Shown: piece after piece, positions 43,086 to 52,830 of the stretch | Numbering within the stretch: the first letter of the stretch is position 1 | Layout: every line of letters begins with the position of its first letter | Source of the DNA: CAZADA01 sp964568975 | GTDB lineage: Bacteria; Pseudomonadota; Alphaproteobacteria; Caulobacterales; Maricaulaceae | Reading direction: 5' to 3' | NCBI GenBank assembly: GCA_964568975.1 | Contig: CAZMSO010000008.1 | Span: 1-64,000 of the forward strand | DNA length: 64,000 bases | The notes under the pieces: generated by a model | Database searches by the model: none | What the model saw: the letters and a program-made list of their open reading frames with translations, nothing else | Told to the model about the DNA's origin: nothing | Program-made: the position numbers and the translations under genes

Positions 43086-43885
43086 CGCAGCTCAGGGGTG
43101 CACAAATGGCGCGGCGAGGGCGAGCGGATGAACTCCACCATCTCCATCACTTCACTCGAACCGGAGAACAAGCGGGCGACGTCCTCCACGCGTTCTTGAA
43201 ACGCGCCTTCTGAGGAAAACAGCAGCCGATAGGCTGTGCGCATGTCGTGGATGCGCTCGCGCTCAAAGCCGCGCCGCTTCAGCCCGACTAAGTTCAACCC
43301 GTTCAGGCAGCCGACTTTGTCCACAAGGCCATAGGGAATGACGTCGCCGGTCAGAGGCGCGCAGCCGCCAATAAACGCGTAGCGGCCAACGCGGCAGTGC
43401 TGATGGATCGCGCACAAGCCGCCTAAATAGACGTGATCGCCGATCACCACATGCCCGCCCATCGTGGCGTTGTTGGCGAACACCACGCCGTCGCCGATCA
43501 CGCAATCATGGGCGACGTGGCAGCCCACCATGAAAAGGCCCTTGTCGCCCACCCGCGTTTCCCCGCGGCCGGCGGCGGTTCCCAAATGCATGGTGACATG
43601 TTCGCGAATGGTGGCGCCGTCGCCGATGATGAGGGCGGTGTCCTCGTCATCATACTTCAGATCCTGGGGCGGCGAGCCGAGCGCCGCGAACGGATACACC
43701 ACCGTGCCCGCGCCGAGGCTCGTGCGCCCCATCACAGTGACATTGGCGATCAAGCGCACGCCGTCGCCGAGGGTCGCGCGCGGGCCGACCACGCAAAAGG
43801 GGCCGATCTCCACATCCACGCCAAGCCGCGCGGCGGGGTCGACCACCGCCGTGGGGTGGATGGTGACGGCGGCGGTCTCGCTCAT
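43082..43885 (-). CDS. lpxA: UDP-N-acetylglucosamine acyltransferase
   Basis: First step of lipid A synthesis: 3-O-acylation of UDP-GlcNAc. 267 residues with a left-handed beta-helix made of hexapeptide repeats in the first two thirds, then a helical C terminus. HDCVIGDGVVFANNATMGGHVVIGD contains the catalytic-His region; LVGLKRRGF and IHDMRTAYRLLF follow. It overlaps both neighbours by 4 bases (ATGA). Confidence 0.96.
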   Translation of the reverse strand: MSETAAVTIHPTAVVDPAARLGVDVEIGPFCVVGPRATLGDGVRLIANVTVMGRTSLGAGTVVYPFAALGSPPQDLKYDDEDTALIIGDGATIREHVTMHLGTAAGRGETRVGDKGLFMVGCHVAHDCVIGDGVVFANNATMGGHVVIGDHVYLGGLCAIHQHCRVGRYAFIGGCAPLTGDVIPYGLVDKVGCLNGLNLVGLKRRGFERERIHDMRTAYRLLFSSEGAFQERVEDVARLFSGSSEVMEMVEFIRSPSPRHLCTPELR

Positions 43886-44358
43886 TGCTCCACCTCCACG
43901 ACTTTGGCGGCGAACTCCGCCTCTGCAGCGCGGTGCGGCCCGACAAAGGCCTGGCCGCGAAATTTGAACAAGCCGCTGCGCGCGGCGCGCACCTCCACCG
44001 GCATGTCCAACACGTCGCCCGGCCGCACCGGATGGCGGAAGCGGGCCTTGTCCACGGACGTGAAGAACACGGTGTGACGCGCGACATCCACATTTAAGGA
44101 TTTTGACATCAACAATGCGCCCGTTTGCGCCAAGGCTTCAATAATCAAGACACCCGGCATAATCGGATAATTCGGAAAATGCCCTTGGAAATAGGCTTCA
44201 TTAAAAGTCACGCATTTCGCGCCGCGGATCGACTTCATCGCAACGTAATTGTGGGCGCGATCCACGAGTAAAAACGGGAAGCGGTGCGGCAGCAATTTGA
44301 GGACTTCGCTTGGTCCAATCTCCAGTCCCTGTCGGTCGGTGACCGTGTCCTCACTCAT
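43882..44358 (-). CDS. fabZ: 3-hydroxyacyl-ACP dehydratase FabZ
   Basis: Hotdog-fold dehydratase of fatty-acid elongation, 158 residues. LLPHRFPFLLVDRAHNY, NEAYFQGHFPNYPIMPGVLIIEALAQTGALL with catalytic His and Glu, and DKARFRHPVRPGDVL are typical. ATG 44358 is chosen over an upstream frame inside lpxD. It overlaps lpxD by 8 bp and lpxA by 4 bp, the usual lpxD-fabZ-lpxA order. Confidence 0.96.
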   Translation of the reverse strand: MSEDTVTDRQGLEIGPSEVLKLLPHRFPFLLVDRAHNYVAMKSIRGAKCVTFNEAYFQGHFPNYPIMPGVLIIEALAQTGALLMSKSLNVDVARHTVFFTSVDKARFRHPVRPGDVLDMPVEVRAARSGLFKFRGQAFVGPHRAAEAEFAAKVVEVEQ

Positions 44359-45400
44359 GATGCGCCTTTGTTCTTGCTCTTTTGTCTCGCGCGAGTTTCG
44401 ACAGCAGCGCCACCTCGCGGAAGAAGGTTTTGATGGGTTTGCCCGGCATGCCCGCCCAAATCTCCCCGGCCGGCACATTGTGCATTAAGACTGTCGCGGC
44501 TGCGACCTGAGCGCCGTCGCCAATGCTCAAATGATCCTTCACGCCGACGGAGCCGCCCAGCACCGCGCCATGGCCTATGGTTGAGCTTCCAGCGACGCCG
44601 CAACACCCGGCAATCACAGCCGCGCGTCCGACGCGGACATTGTGCGCGATCTGCACAAGATTATCGAGCTTTGCGTCGTCCATGATGACGGTGTCGTCAA
44701 AGCGGCCGCGGTCCACTGTGGTGTTGGCGCCAATGGTGACGCGCTCGCCAATCACCACGCGCCCGAAATGCGGCGCATCAAGAAGGCCTTGGGCGTCGAC
44801 CGTCACGCCGAAGCCTGTGTCGCCGATGACCGCGCCGGCGTGGATGGCGGTGTCGTCGCCAACGATGGCGAAGCTCACCGCCGCGCCGGCCCCCACCCGC
44901 GCGCGCGCGCCAAGCGTCACTCCGGGCCCAATGACGGCGTTCGGCTCCACGCACGCGCCGGGACCAATGTCGGCGCCGTCGCCAATGACGACGCCAGGCG
45001 CCACGATGGCGTCCTCCGCAATCACTGCGGTGGTGCTGATCAGCGCCTGTTGGCCCGCCCAACCGCGCGGACGCACGAACGCGCGCGCTGCACGCGCGAA
45101 GGCCGCTTGGGGGCGATCTGACCAAAGAATGGCGGCGTTGAGCCCCTCTAGCACGGCTTTGTCGGCCGGCTTCGCGAAGCACGCCCCGGCCGCGACCGCC
45201 GCCACGGCCTCCGCGCCAAGCGCGCGAGCGTCGTCGATGTAAGACAAGTCGCTCGCGCCGGCGCGATCAATCGGCGCGACATCCGCAATGCGCGCCGCCC
45301 CCGCGGCGTCGGCGTCCGCATCGAGCTCCGCGCCCGCAACCGCCGCGAGTTCGGCCAAAGGCGCCGGCCCCAGCACGTCGTAAAATCGGTGATCGACCAT
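44351..45400 (-). CDS. lpxD: UDP-3-O-acylglucosamine N-acyltransferase
   Basis: N-acylates the lpxA/lpxC product in lipid A synthesis; 349 residues. An N-terminal uridine-binding domain (residues 1-110) precedes a long hexapeptide-repeat helix. Motifs include IHAGAVIGDTGFG, IGANTTVDRG, DNLVQIAHNVRVGRAAVIAGCCGVAGSSTIG with catalytic His, and WAGMPGKPIKTFFREVALLSKL at the C terminus. Between skp and fabZ, as usual. Confidence 0.96.
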   Translation of the reverse strand: MVDHRFYDVLGPAPLAELAAVAGAELDADADAAGAARIADVAPIDRAGASDLSYIDDARALGAEAVAAVAAGACFAKPADKAVLEGLNAAILWSDRPQAAFARAARAFVRPRGWAGQQALISTTAVIAEDAIVAPGVVIGDGADIGPGACVEPNAVIGPGVTLGARARVGAGAAVSFAIVGDDTAIHAGAVIGDTGFGVTVDAQGLLDAPHFGRVVIGERVTIGANTTVDRGRFDDTVIMDDAKLDNLVQIAHNVRVGRAAVIAGCCGVAGSSTIGHGAVLGGSVGVKDHLSIGDGAQVAAATVLMHNVPAGEIWAGMPGKPIKTFFREVALLSKLARDKRARTKAHHE

Positions 45401-45436
45401 GACCGGGGCGCGCCGCCTCCAACCGCCCGTCAGCGC

Positions 45437-46018
45437 TTACTCTTCCGCCGTCGGACGTTCAATGCGCACGCGCTCGACCGGCGTCTCGGTCATGCGCGCG
45501 TCCAGCAAGTCAATCACGTCTTGCGTGACGTTGACCGCCTCGGAGGCGAAGATGAGCACTTCGCGCTCCACAAGAATGTCCGCACCGCGATCGGCGACCA
45601 ATTTCTCCAAAATCTCATCAAGCGCCTCGCGCACCGGACGCAACGCCTGCACGCGCGTGGCCACCAGCTCGCGGGCGCGCAATTGCTCGCTCACCCGGAA
45701 TTGGACGCCTTTTTGCTGGAGATCTTGGAAGCGTTGACGCAAGTCGTCGCGTTCTTGCAGCGCTTCTTGGCTGAGAGCCGCGACTTCCGCTTGGAACGCG
45801 GAGAACTCACTGTCGAGCGGGTTGCCCTCGGCTTGCAGCTCCGCGACCATTTCTTCGCTGATCGCTTGCAGCCGTTCTTTCACATGCTGGCCAACCTTGG
45901 CTTCATTCAGCACTTGGTTGGAGTTCATCACCAACACCGTCGTTTGCGCGGAGGCCGCTCCGGCCGCCGTCAACGCCACGGCCGCGGCCGCCCAAACCAT
46001 CATGATCAGTGTGCGCAT
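45437..46018 (-). CDS. OmpH/Skp family periplasmic chaperone
   Basis: 193 residues with signal peptide MRTLIMMVWAAAAVALTAAGAASAQ, then the OmpH/Skp body: VLVMNSNQVLNEAKVGQHVKERLQAI and a long helical coiled coil rich in Glu/Gln that forms the tentacle-like arms of the trimer. Skp binds unfolded outer-membrane proteins. ATG 46018 is supported by AGGGGAG. It lies between bamA and lpxD, the common order. Confidence 0.86.
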   Translation of the reverse strand: MRTLIMMVWAAAAVALTAAGAASAQTTVLVMNSNQVLNEAKVGQHVKERLQAISEEMVAELQAEGNPLDSEFSAFQAEVAALSQEALQERDDLRQRFQDLQQKGVQFRVSEQLRARELVATRVQALRPVREALDEILEKLVADRGADILVEREVLIFASEAVNVTQDVIDLLDARMTETPVERVRIERPTAEE

Positions 46019-46091
46019 CCCTGTTTCTCCCCTGCTGCGCGACGTTCCGGCGCGGCGTCCCCGCGCCGCCTGAACTGCGTGTGCGTGTGCC

Positions 46092-48530
46092 TTAAAACTG
46101 CGTGCTGGTGCTGAAGCGGAAGACCTCCGTGCGGTCATAATCTTCTCGCGCCATGGGGTCGGAGAAGTCAAACCGGATCGGCCCGATCGGCGAGCGCCAG
46201 AAGATGCTGACCCCCGCGGAGGACCGCAGGGACAAGTCGTCTTCAATCACAGACAAAATCGGGAAGTCGGTGTCCGTGGGGTCCACCGCCGCGCCTGTGT
46301 TCGGGTCGACGCGCACAATGCTGTCTTGCACCAAATTCTCGTCCACCAAGCCCAGCGTCCCAAAGTCGTAGAACAAGCTGCCGCGAATGCCGTACTGCTC
46401 CGGCAGCCCAAGCGGGATAGCTAATTCGGCGCTGCCTATGGCGAAAACTTGACCGCCCAGCGCGTTGCCGCGCACGGCGATGCGGCCGAAGTCATCTTCA
46501 GTTCCCGCCACGCCGTCCTCGCCTAACGCGTCGAAGGTGATTTGGCGCGGTCCGATGCCAGCGACTTCAAAGCCGCGGAAGGTCGCGCCGCCGCGGAAGA
46601 ACCGGTCCACGACCCGAAGCTCCTGGCCGCCCCAGGGCTGCACATACCCGCCGCTCAAGGCCAAGCTGAAGATGAAGTCCTTCGTGAAGCCGCGATAAAA
46701 CTCGCCATTGAACTGGCTGCGCAAAAAGCGCGTCTCACCGCCGACGCCGGCCAAATCCTGGCTCAACCCGACCTCAAAGCCGCGGGTGGGTTGGATGGGA
46801 TCGTTGCGCTTATCCCACCGCAGCGTGTAGCCCAGCTGGGACGTGACGAACGTGCCGTCCTGGGCGGCGATGGCGGAGGTGGCGTTGGACGAGGTGTCGA
46901 TGGCGTCCGCGCGGATGGTGTAACGCAAGCCAAGGGACGCGTTCTCCGTCACGGGAAAGCCCAGGCGCAAGCTGCCGCCGAAGGACCGCGTGGTGAAGCC
47001 GGCCTCGTTCGCAAAATCCTGCACCGTGTTGAAGAGCTCAAACCCGGCCGCGACATTGCGGCCCAAGAAGCGGGGCTCGGTGAAACGCAAATCATAGACT
47101 TGCGTCCGCTCGCTGAGCTGGAAGCGCAAGCGCAGAAACTGGCCGCGGCCGCGCAAATTCCGCTCGGTAATCGACAAATCAAACAGGAACTGGTCAATCG
47201 ACGAAAAGCCCGCGGCGAAGGAGAGCTCGCCCGTCGGCTGCTCTTCCACATCCACTTGAACAATCGCGCGGTCAGGCGCGGAGCCTGCGACCTCCGACAC
47301 CGTCACTTCGCCAAAGAAACCGAGCGCGCGAATGCGGTTGCGCGAGCGGTTCAACAGCACTCGGTTGAAGGCATCGCCCTCCACCAGCGCCATTTCGCGA
47401 CGAATAACGCGGTCAAGCGTGCGGGAGTTGCCGACGACATCAATCCGTTCAATGTAGACGCGCGGGCCTTCGCGCAGTTCGAAATTCAGATTAATAAGCC
47501 GCGCCTCGCGGTCGCGTTCGATTTGCGGACGCACATCCACAAAAGCGTAGCCGGCCGCCCCGGCGGCGAAAGTCAAGGAGTCGACGCTGTCTTCAATGCG
47601 GCTGGCTTGGAACTCCGTGCCTGAGCGGATCGGCACCACCCGGCGCAAACGATCGCCGTCAAGCTTGTCGAGCTGCGTGCTGACGGTGATTTCGCCGAAC
47701 TCATACCGCTCGCCTTCATCCAGCGTGAAGGTGATGAAAAAATCTTCCTGATCGGGCGTGAGTTCAGCAACAGCGGACACCACGCGGAAGTCGGCATAGC
47801 CGCGATCCGCATAAAACTGACGCAGCAATTCACGGTCGAACTCGAGCCGGTCTGGATCGTAATTGTCGTTGCTGGAGAAGACTTTCCAGAACCGGGATTC
47901 CCCAGTCAGGACTTCACGGCGCAGCCGCCGGTCCGAGAAATGGCGGTTGCCGATGAAATTGATCCGGCGCACATCCGTCACAGGCCCTTCGGAGATCTCA
48001 AAAATCAGATCAACGCGGTTTTGCGGCTGCTCCACCACTTTCGGCGCCAAGGTCGCGGCGAAGCGACCGGATTGGCGATAAATCTCAATCAGGCGCTGCA
48101 CATCCGCCTGCACCCGCGCGCGGGTGAAAATCGCGCGCGGCTGGGCCTGGATCTCTTCACGCAGCTTGTCGTCATTGAGCGCGCGATTGCCCTCGAAAAT
48201 GACGCGGTTGATGATCGGGTTTTCAATCAGCCGCACCACCAGCACATCGCCGCGCCGCTCAAACGCCACATCCGCAAAAAGCCCGGTGGCGAACAGCACT
48301 TTCAGGGAGGTGTCGATCAAGGCCGGGTCAAAGGGATCGCCCGGAGCGACCACGAGGTAGGACTCAATCGTGGCCGCCTCGACCCGCTGGTTGCCTTCGA
48401 TTTGAATGCCGCGAATGAGATCGAGGCCGCGGACCTGCGCCGTCGCCGACAGGCCCCCGATCGTCGCCGCCGCCATGGCGGCCGTCGCCAGGACGGCCAC
48501 GCACACAAGCCGCCAGATGCACTGGTTCAT
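46092..48530 (-). CDS. bamA: Outer membrane protein assembly factor BamA
   Basis: Central subunit of the BAM complex inserting beta-barrel proteins; 812 residues. A signal peptide is followed by POTRA domains (RGIQIEGNQRVEAATIESYL, NRVIFEGNRALNDDKL and further repeats). A C-terminal Omp85 barrel ends in the characteristic FSTSTQF with terminal Phe. Conserved FRGGATFRGFEVAGIGPR contains the lid-loop 6 (V/I)RG(F/Y) motif as FRGF. ATG 48530 is preferred over GTG 48533. It lies downstream of rseP and upstream of skp. Confidence 0.96.
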   Translation of the reverse strand: MNQCIWRLVCVAVLATAAMAAATIGGLSATAQVRGLDLIRGIQIEGNQRVEAATIESYLVVAPGDPFDPALIDTSLKVLFATGLFADVAFERRGDVLVVRLIENPIINRVIFEGNRALNDDKLREEIQAQPRAIFTRARVQADVQRLIEIYRQSGRFAATLAPKVVEQPQNRVDLIFEISEGPVTDVRRINFIGNRHFSDRRLRREVLTGESRFWKVFSSNDNYDPDRLEFDRELLRQFYADRGYADFRVVSAVAELTPDQEDFFITFTLDEGERYEFGEITVSTQLDKLDGDRLRRVVPIRSGTEFQASRIEDSVDSLTFAAGAAGYAFVDVRPQIERDREARLINLNFELREGPRVYIERIDVVGNSRTLDRVIRREMALVEGDAFNRVLLNRSRNRIRALGFFGEVTVSEVAGSAPDRAIVQVDVEEQPTGELSFAAGFSSIDQFLFDLSITERNLRGRGQFLRLRFQLSERTQVYDLRFTEPRFLGRNVAAGFELFNTVQDFANEAGFTTRSFGGSLRLGFPVTENASLGLRYTIRADAIDTSSNATSAIAAQDGTFVTSQLGYTLRWDKRNDPIQPTRGFEVGLSQDLAGVGGETRFLRSQFNGEFYRGFTKDFIFSLALSGGYVQPWGGQELRVVDRFFRGGATFRGFEVAGIGPRQITFDALGEDGVAGTEDDFGRIAVRGNALGGQVFAIGSAELAIPLGLPEQYGIRGSLFYDFGTLGLVDENLVQDSIVRVDPNTGAAVDPTDTDFPILSVIEDDLSLRSSAGVSIFWRSPIGPIRFDFSDPMAREDYDRTEVFRFSTSTQF

Positions 48531-48581
48531 CACCGGCGTCCCTACCGATCCGCGCCGCCAACCCCGGCGCGGCGCCCGTCC

Positions 48582-49787
48582 CTAAGCGCGTGCGAAGAAG
48601 CGCAAGTCGTTCAACGTCACGAAGAGCATCAAGCCGAGCACAAGCGCCAGTCCGACCCGAAACCCCCATTCCTGCGTCGCTTCCCCCAAAGGACGCCCGG
48701 CGACCGCTTCATAGGCGTAGTACACGAGATGGCCGCCGTCGAGTACGGGCACTGGCAAAAGATTAAGGAGGCCGACGCCGACCGACAAAAGCGCCGCTAA
48801 ATGAATGAGGTTGACCACCACCGCGCCAAGGCCGGCCAGCGGCCCGCCGCCAGCGCTGCTGCTTGCATAGGACTTTTGGGCGGTGTCGCCGGCGATCGCA
48901 GCGATTCGCGGCACGCCGCCGAGTTGATCAAAGCTCTCTTTGCCGGACACCATCCGCGCCACGTAAAGACCCGTGGTCTCCACCACGCCCCAGGTCTGGG
49001 CCACGCCCTCGCGCACCGCGCCGAAGGGCCCGACGGGAAACCGCACCCAATTGCTCTGCGCCGTCACGGGCGTCACGCCGAGATAGCCGACCTCCACCGG
49101 ACGATCCAGGGGCCCTTCCCGCTCAGCCCGGCCGAGGGTTGCGGGGAGATCGATCTGCGCGCCGTCGCGCTCAAGCGTGAACACCACAGTCTCGCCGCCG
49201 CGCACCACCACATATTGCTGCAAATCCTGGAAGGTCAGAAGCGGGCGCGCGTCCGCCGCCAACACTGTGTCGCCCGGCTCCAGACCCGCGGCGGCGGCCG
49301 GGCTTTCCGCGCGCACCTCCTCTAAGGTCAGACCGAGCTGAGGCTGGCCGCCCAGCGCCAGCGCCAGTCCCGCAAAAATCACAATGGACAAGACAAAGTT
49401 CGCCGCAGGACCCGCCGCCACCACCACCGCGCGTTGCCACACCGGCTTAAAGTGAAAACACCCCTCAGCGGCGTCGCGCCCGTGTTCCGCGGCCATGTCC
49501 GCCTGCAGCGCCGCCAAATGCGTGCGGTCCGGCGCGCTGGCCGCGGAGGCGTCGCCGAAAAACTTCACATAACCGCCTAAGGGCACCGCCGCGACCCGCC
49601 ACACCGTGTCATGACGGTCGCGCCAACTCACGAGGGTGGGCCCAAAGCCAATGGAAAACGCGTCAATTTTGACGCCGAAGCTGCGTGCGGCGAGGAAATG
49701 CCCCATTTCGTGAATGAACACGATGATGGAAAAGACAAAAAGACCGGAGGCGATCGCAATGGCGACATTCGTTCCGGCTGAAAGCAT
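48582..49787 (-). CDS. rseP: Site-2 protease RseP family zinc metalloprotease
   Basis: Intramembrane zinc protease (M50) cleaving anti-sigma factors or signal peptides; 401 residues. The zinc motif HEMGH is near residues 26-30, PLGGYVKFFG follows, and the third ligand region is LLPVPVLDGGHLVYYAYEAVAGRP. One PDZ domain is visible (GLTLEEVRAESPAAAAGLEPGDTVLAADARPL). Four transmembrane segments are predicted by eye. It lies between dxr and bamA. Confidence 0.94.
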   Translation of the reverse strand: MLSAGTNVAIAIASGLFVFSIIVFIHEMGHFLAARSFGVKIDAFSIGFGPTLVSWRDRHDTVWRVAAVPLGGYVKFFGDASAASAPDRTHLAALQADMAAEHGRDAAEGCFHFKPVWQRAVVVAAGPAANFVLSIVIFAGLALALGGQPQLGLTLEEVRAESPAAAAGLEPGDTVLAADARPLLTFQDLQQYVVVRGGETVVFTLERDGAQIDLPATLGRAEREGPLDRPVEVGYLGVTPVTAQSNWVRFPVGPFGAVREGVAQTWGVVETTGLYVARMVSGKESFDQLGGVPRIAAIAGDTAQKSYASSSAGGGPLAGLGAVVVNLIHLAALLSVGVGLLNLLPVPVLDGGHLVYYAYEAVAGRPLGEATQEWGFRVGLALVLGLMLFVTLNDLRFFARA

Positions 49788-49826
49788 GATATCCGTCCCG
49801 TGTTCTGGCGTGCGCGCGCCCTGGTG

Positions 49827-51092
49827 TCAGCGGCTCGACGCCGCGGCGACTTCTGCAGCGCGACCGCGCGCATCCTGATCCACCGCCATGACGTCATCCA
49901 AGGTCGATTCACGACCGGACGCAGCTCCCTTGAGGTATGCGTCCAATGCGTCGGCGGTGACGCGATGAATATCCAGAAAGCCTAAGCGACGGTCAAGGAA
50001 GCACGCCACCGCCACCTCATTGGCCGCGTTCACCGCCGCCGCCGCCGCGCCGCCGGCCTCCATCGCCGCGCGCGCGACCTGCAAACACGGAAACCGCGTC
50101 ATGTCCGGCGGCTCGAACATCAGCGGGCTCACCGCCGCAAGGTCCAGCCGCGCCGCGGGCGTCATCATGCGTTCCGGCCACGCCAGCGTGCTGGCGATGG
50201 GGATGACCATGTCCGGCGCGCCCATTTGAGTCAGCACCGAGCCGTCCGCGTATGCGACCAAAGAATGCACCACCGATTGGGGGTGCACGACCACGTCCAG
50301 CCGCGCGGACTCCATATCGAACAAATGATGGGCCTCAATCAGCTCAAGCCCTTTGTTCATCATGGTCGCGGAATCCACAGAGATTTTCGCGCCCATAGAC
50401 CAGTTGGGATGCTTGACGGCTTGCTCAGGCGTCACGGCGGCCATGGCGTCGAGGGTCCAGGTGCGGAACGGACCCCCGGAGGCGGTGAGGATCAGCTGTT
50501 CAATGTGGTCGCGATTGTGCGGCTCGAGCACTTGAAAGATGGCGTTGTGCTCGCTGTCCACCGGCAAGAGCGCGCCGCCGCTGTCGGCCACCGCCTGGGT
50601 AAGCAGCCGCCCGGCGCAGACCAGCGCCTCCTTATTGGCGAACGCGATCACAGCGCCGCGACGCGCGGCCTCCAGCGTCGGCGCTAGGCCCGCGGCCCCG
50701 ACAATCGCGGCCATCACCCAGTCGGCGGGCCGTTGGGCGGCCTCGCGGATCGCTTCAGGCCCCGCCGCTGTCTCTATGGGCAGGTCAGCGAGCGCGTCGC
50801 GCAACGCAGCGCCCTGAGTCTGATCGGCGATGGCGGCGAAGCGGGGGCGGAAGATGCGGGCGAGACGCGCAAGCTCCTCCACATTCGCGCCCGCCGTCAG
50901 CGCCTCAATCGGATAGACGCCCGCGCCATCGCCGCCCGCGCGCGCCCGCGCGTCCGCAATGAGGCTCAAAGTCGATCGCCCCACTGAGCCTGTGGCGCCC
51001 AAAATGGTGACGCTTTTGCCCGGGCCCGAACGGGCGCGCGGCCGCGTGGCGGCGGCCTCAGGCGCTGTGCCCGCCGGCGTGTCGCTGATCAT
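49827..51092 (-). CDS. dxr: 1-deoxy-D-xylulose-5-phosphate reductoisomerase
   Basis: Second MEP-pathway enzyme, making MEP from DXP with NADPH; 421 residues. NADPH motif VTILGATGSVGRSTL; AFANKEALVCAG; LLPVDSEHNAIFQVL with metal ligands; TASGGPFRTW; HPNWSMGAKISVDSATMMNKGLELIEAHHLF. The first 25 residues are a low-complexity extension. GAGGGG precedes the ATG. Its product feeds IspDF at 21341. Confidence 0.96.
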   Translation of the reverse strand: MISDTPAGTAPEAAATRPRARSGPGKSVTILGATGSVGRSTLSLIADARARAGGDGAGVYPIEALTAGANVEELARLARIFRPRFAAIADQTQGAALRDALADLPIETAAGPEAIREAAQRPADWVMAAIVGAAGLAPTLEAARRGAVIAFANKEALVCAGRLLTQAVADSGGALLPVDSEHNAIFQVLEPHNRDHIEQLILTASGGPFRTWTLDAMAAVTPEQAVKHPNWSMGAKISVDSATMMNKGLELIEAHHLFDMESARLDVVVHPQSVVHSLVAYADGSVLTQMGAPDMVIPIASTLAWPERMMTPAARLDLAAVSPLMFEPPDMTRFPCLQVARAAMEAGGAAAAAVNAANEVAVACFLDRRLGFLDIHRVTADALDAYLKGAASGRESTLDDVMAVDQDARGRAAEVAAASSR

Positions 51093-51144
51093 GGCGTCCC
51101 CTCATCATTCTTCCATGACGGCTGAGGACGGCGCGTCCCCGCCT

Positions 51145-51185
51145 GTTACGGCCTCGCCCGGTTACGGCCTCGCCCGTTGCGGCCC
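51145..51185. repeat. 16-bp tandem repeat between dxr and cdsA
   Basis: GTTACGGCCTCGCCCG occurs exactly at 51145-51160 and 51161-51176, with a degenerate third copy to about 51185, ending just before the cdsA stop codon. Confidence 0.85.
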
Positions 51186-51188
51186 CGC

Positions 51189-52088
51189 TTAGCCCGTCGC
51201 CAGCGCGCGGACGGCGACCCACACCGCTAAAGCCAGCGCGCCGGCCATCAATCCGTCAACCCGGTCCAACAGGCCGCCATGGCCGGGGATCAACGCCCCA
51301 GCGTCCTTCACGCCATAGCGGCGCTTCAACGCCGATTCCCACAAATCCCCCGCAAGACCGACCGCGCCCAGCGCCATGCCCCCGAGGATCGCCGCGCCCA
51401 AGGCCGCGGGCCAGCCCGTGATCGAGGCCGCCAAGGCCGCAAGAGCCGCCGCCAACATCACGCCGCCGCCAATGCCCGCCCACGTCTTGTTGACGCTGAT
51501 GCGCGGCGCGAGACGCGGGCCCCGCATGAGTTTGCCCGCTGCGTAGGCGCCGATGTCGGCGCCCCAGACAGCGGCGAACAAAAACCAAATCAATTCCGAG
51601 CCGCGGCCGTCGCCCTGCAAGCGCACCCACACCATCGCCGCGCATGGCGCGCCGACATAAGCGACGCCCAGCGCGGCGTCGACGCCGCGCCCGCGACCGC
51701 GCGCCTCCACGCCCGCCAGCACGCTCGCTAAAGCAATCCAGCCCAAAGCGCCCGCTATATACGTCGCCGATCCTGATCCCGCCGCGGGCGAGGCGGAGGC
51801 GGCAATCACCGCCCCGGCGGCGCCGCTGGCGGCCAACGCGAACGCAAGGTCAGAGCCCTGCGGATCAGCCATGCGCGTCCATTCGCGCGCCAGCACCACC
51901 CCCGCGGCCGCCATCACGCCGGCGAAAACCGGACCGCCAAGCCACGTCACCCAAAGCGCCGCCGGCGCCAGCACCAACGACGACACCACCCGCGCCTGAA
52001 GCTCCGCGCGGGCGGCGCGCGGCGGCGCGCCATGCGCGTTCTCAGCCCCCTCCGAAGCGCGTGGGCGCGCGACGGGTTCAGCTTGCAT
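51189..52088 (-). CDS. cdsA: Phosphatidate cytidylyltransferase
   Basis: Makes CDP-diacylglycerol from phosphatidate and CTP, the branch point of phospholipid synthesis. 299 residues with about seven to eight transmembrane segments. The CdsA signature is present as SVNKTWAGIGGG followed by GLAGDLWESALKRRYGVKDAGALIPGHGGLLDRVDGLM. ATG 52088 starts inside the uppS stop region (11-bp overlap). Earlier in-frame starts fall in uppS and are not supported. Confidence 0.94.
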   Translation of the reverse strand: MQAEPVARPRASEGAENAHGAPPRAARAELQARVVSSLVLAPAALWVTWLGGPVFAGVMAAAGVVLAREWTRMADPQGSDLAFALAASGAAGAVIAASASPAAGSGSATYIAGALGWIALASVLAGVEARGRGRGVDAALGVAYVGAPCAAMVWVRLQGDGRGSELIWFLFAAVWGADIGAYAAGKLMRGPRLAPRISVNKTWAGIGGGVMLAAALAALAASITGWPAALGAAILGGMALGAVGLAGDLWESALKRRYGVKDAGALIPGHGGLLDRVDGLMAGALALAVWVAVRALATG

Positions 52089-52797
52089 TGACACGCGCCA
52101 GCCCCCCAAACCGCCGCTCGCGTCCGCGATACTCACTCAACGCCGCTTCAAACTGGGCGTGATCAAAGTCCGGCCACAACACGTCGAGGAACACAAACTC
52201 CGCATACGCGCTTTGCCACAGCAAGAAATTGGAGATCCGCCGCTCGCCGCTGGTGCGGATCACGAGATCGGGATCGGGCACGTCGGCGGTGTCAAGAAAC
52301 CCCGCCATGCCCGCTTCATCGAGCTGATCGAGGCTCAGTTCGCCGTCCAACACCGCTTGGGCGGCGCGGCGCGCGGCGCGCACGAGTTCGTTGCGCCCGC
52401 CATAATTGAACGCAATCTGGAGGTGGAAGCGGCGGTTGTGGGCCGTGGCCGTCTCCACCCGGTCGACTAACGCCAGCAAGTGCCGCGGCAGCGCGTCGCG
52501 ATCGCCGATCACCTGCACTTTCACGCCCTCGGCCACGAACGTCGCTAAGTCGGACTCCACATACTGGCGCAGCAACTCCAGCAAATAATCCACCTCATCG
52601 GCGGGCCGGCGCCAATTCTCCGTAGAGAAACTAAACAAGGTCAGACACTGCACCCCCAGGTCGCGGGCCGCGCGCACGGTCCGGCGCACGGCCTCCACGC
52701 CCTCGCGATGGCCAAACACCCGCGGACGATTGCGCGCCTGCGCCCATCGCCCGTTGCCGTCCATAATAATGGCCACATGTTCGGGGGTGGATCGCAC
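52078..52797 (-). CDS. uppS: Undecaprenyl diphosphate synthase
   Basis: Cis-prenyltransferase making the C55 lipid carrier; 239 residues. HVAIIMDGNGRWAQ contains the catalytic Asp; GHREGVEAVRRTV, TLFSFSTENWRRP, FNYGGRNELVRAAR and PDLVIRTSGERRISNFLLWQSAYAEF follow. GTG 52797 is the best start: the ATG at 52808 is in another frame. It lies between frr and cdsA as in most alphaproteobacteria. Confidence 0.95.
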   Translation of the reverse strand: MRSTPEHVAIIMDGNGRWAQARNRPRVFGHREGVEAVRRTVRAARDLGVQCLTLFSFSTENWRRPADEVDYLLELLRQYVESDLATFVAEGVKVQVIGDRDALPRHLLALVDRVETATAHNRRFHLQIAFNYGGRNELVRAARRAAQAVLDGELSLDQLDEAGMAGFLDTADVPDPDLVIRTSGERRISNFLLWQSAYAEFVFLDVLWPDFDHAQFEAALSEYRGRERRFGGLARVNAS

Positions 52798-52830
52798 GGC
52801 GTCCAGTCATGAGGCGAAGGGCGCGAGCCC

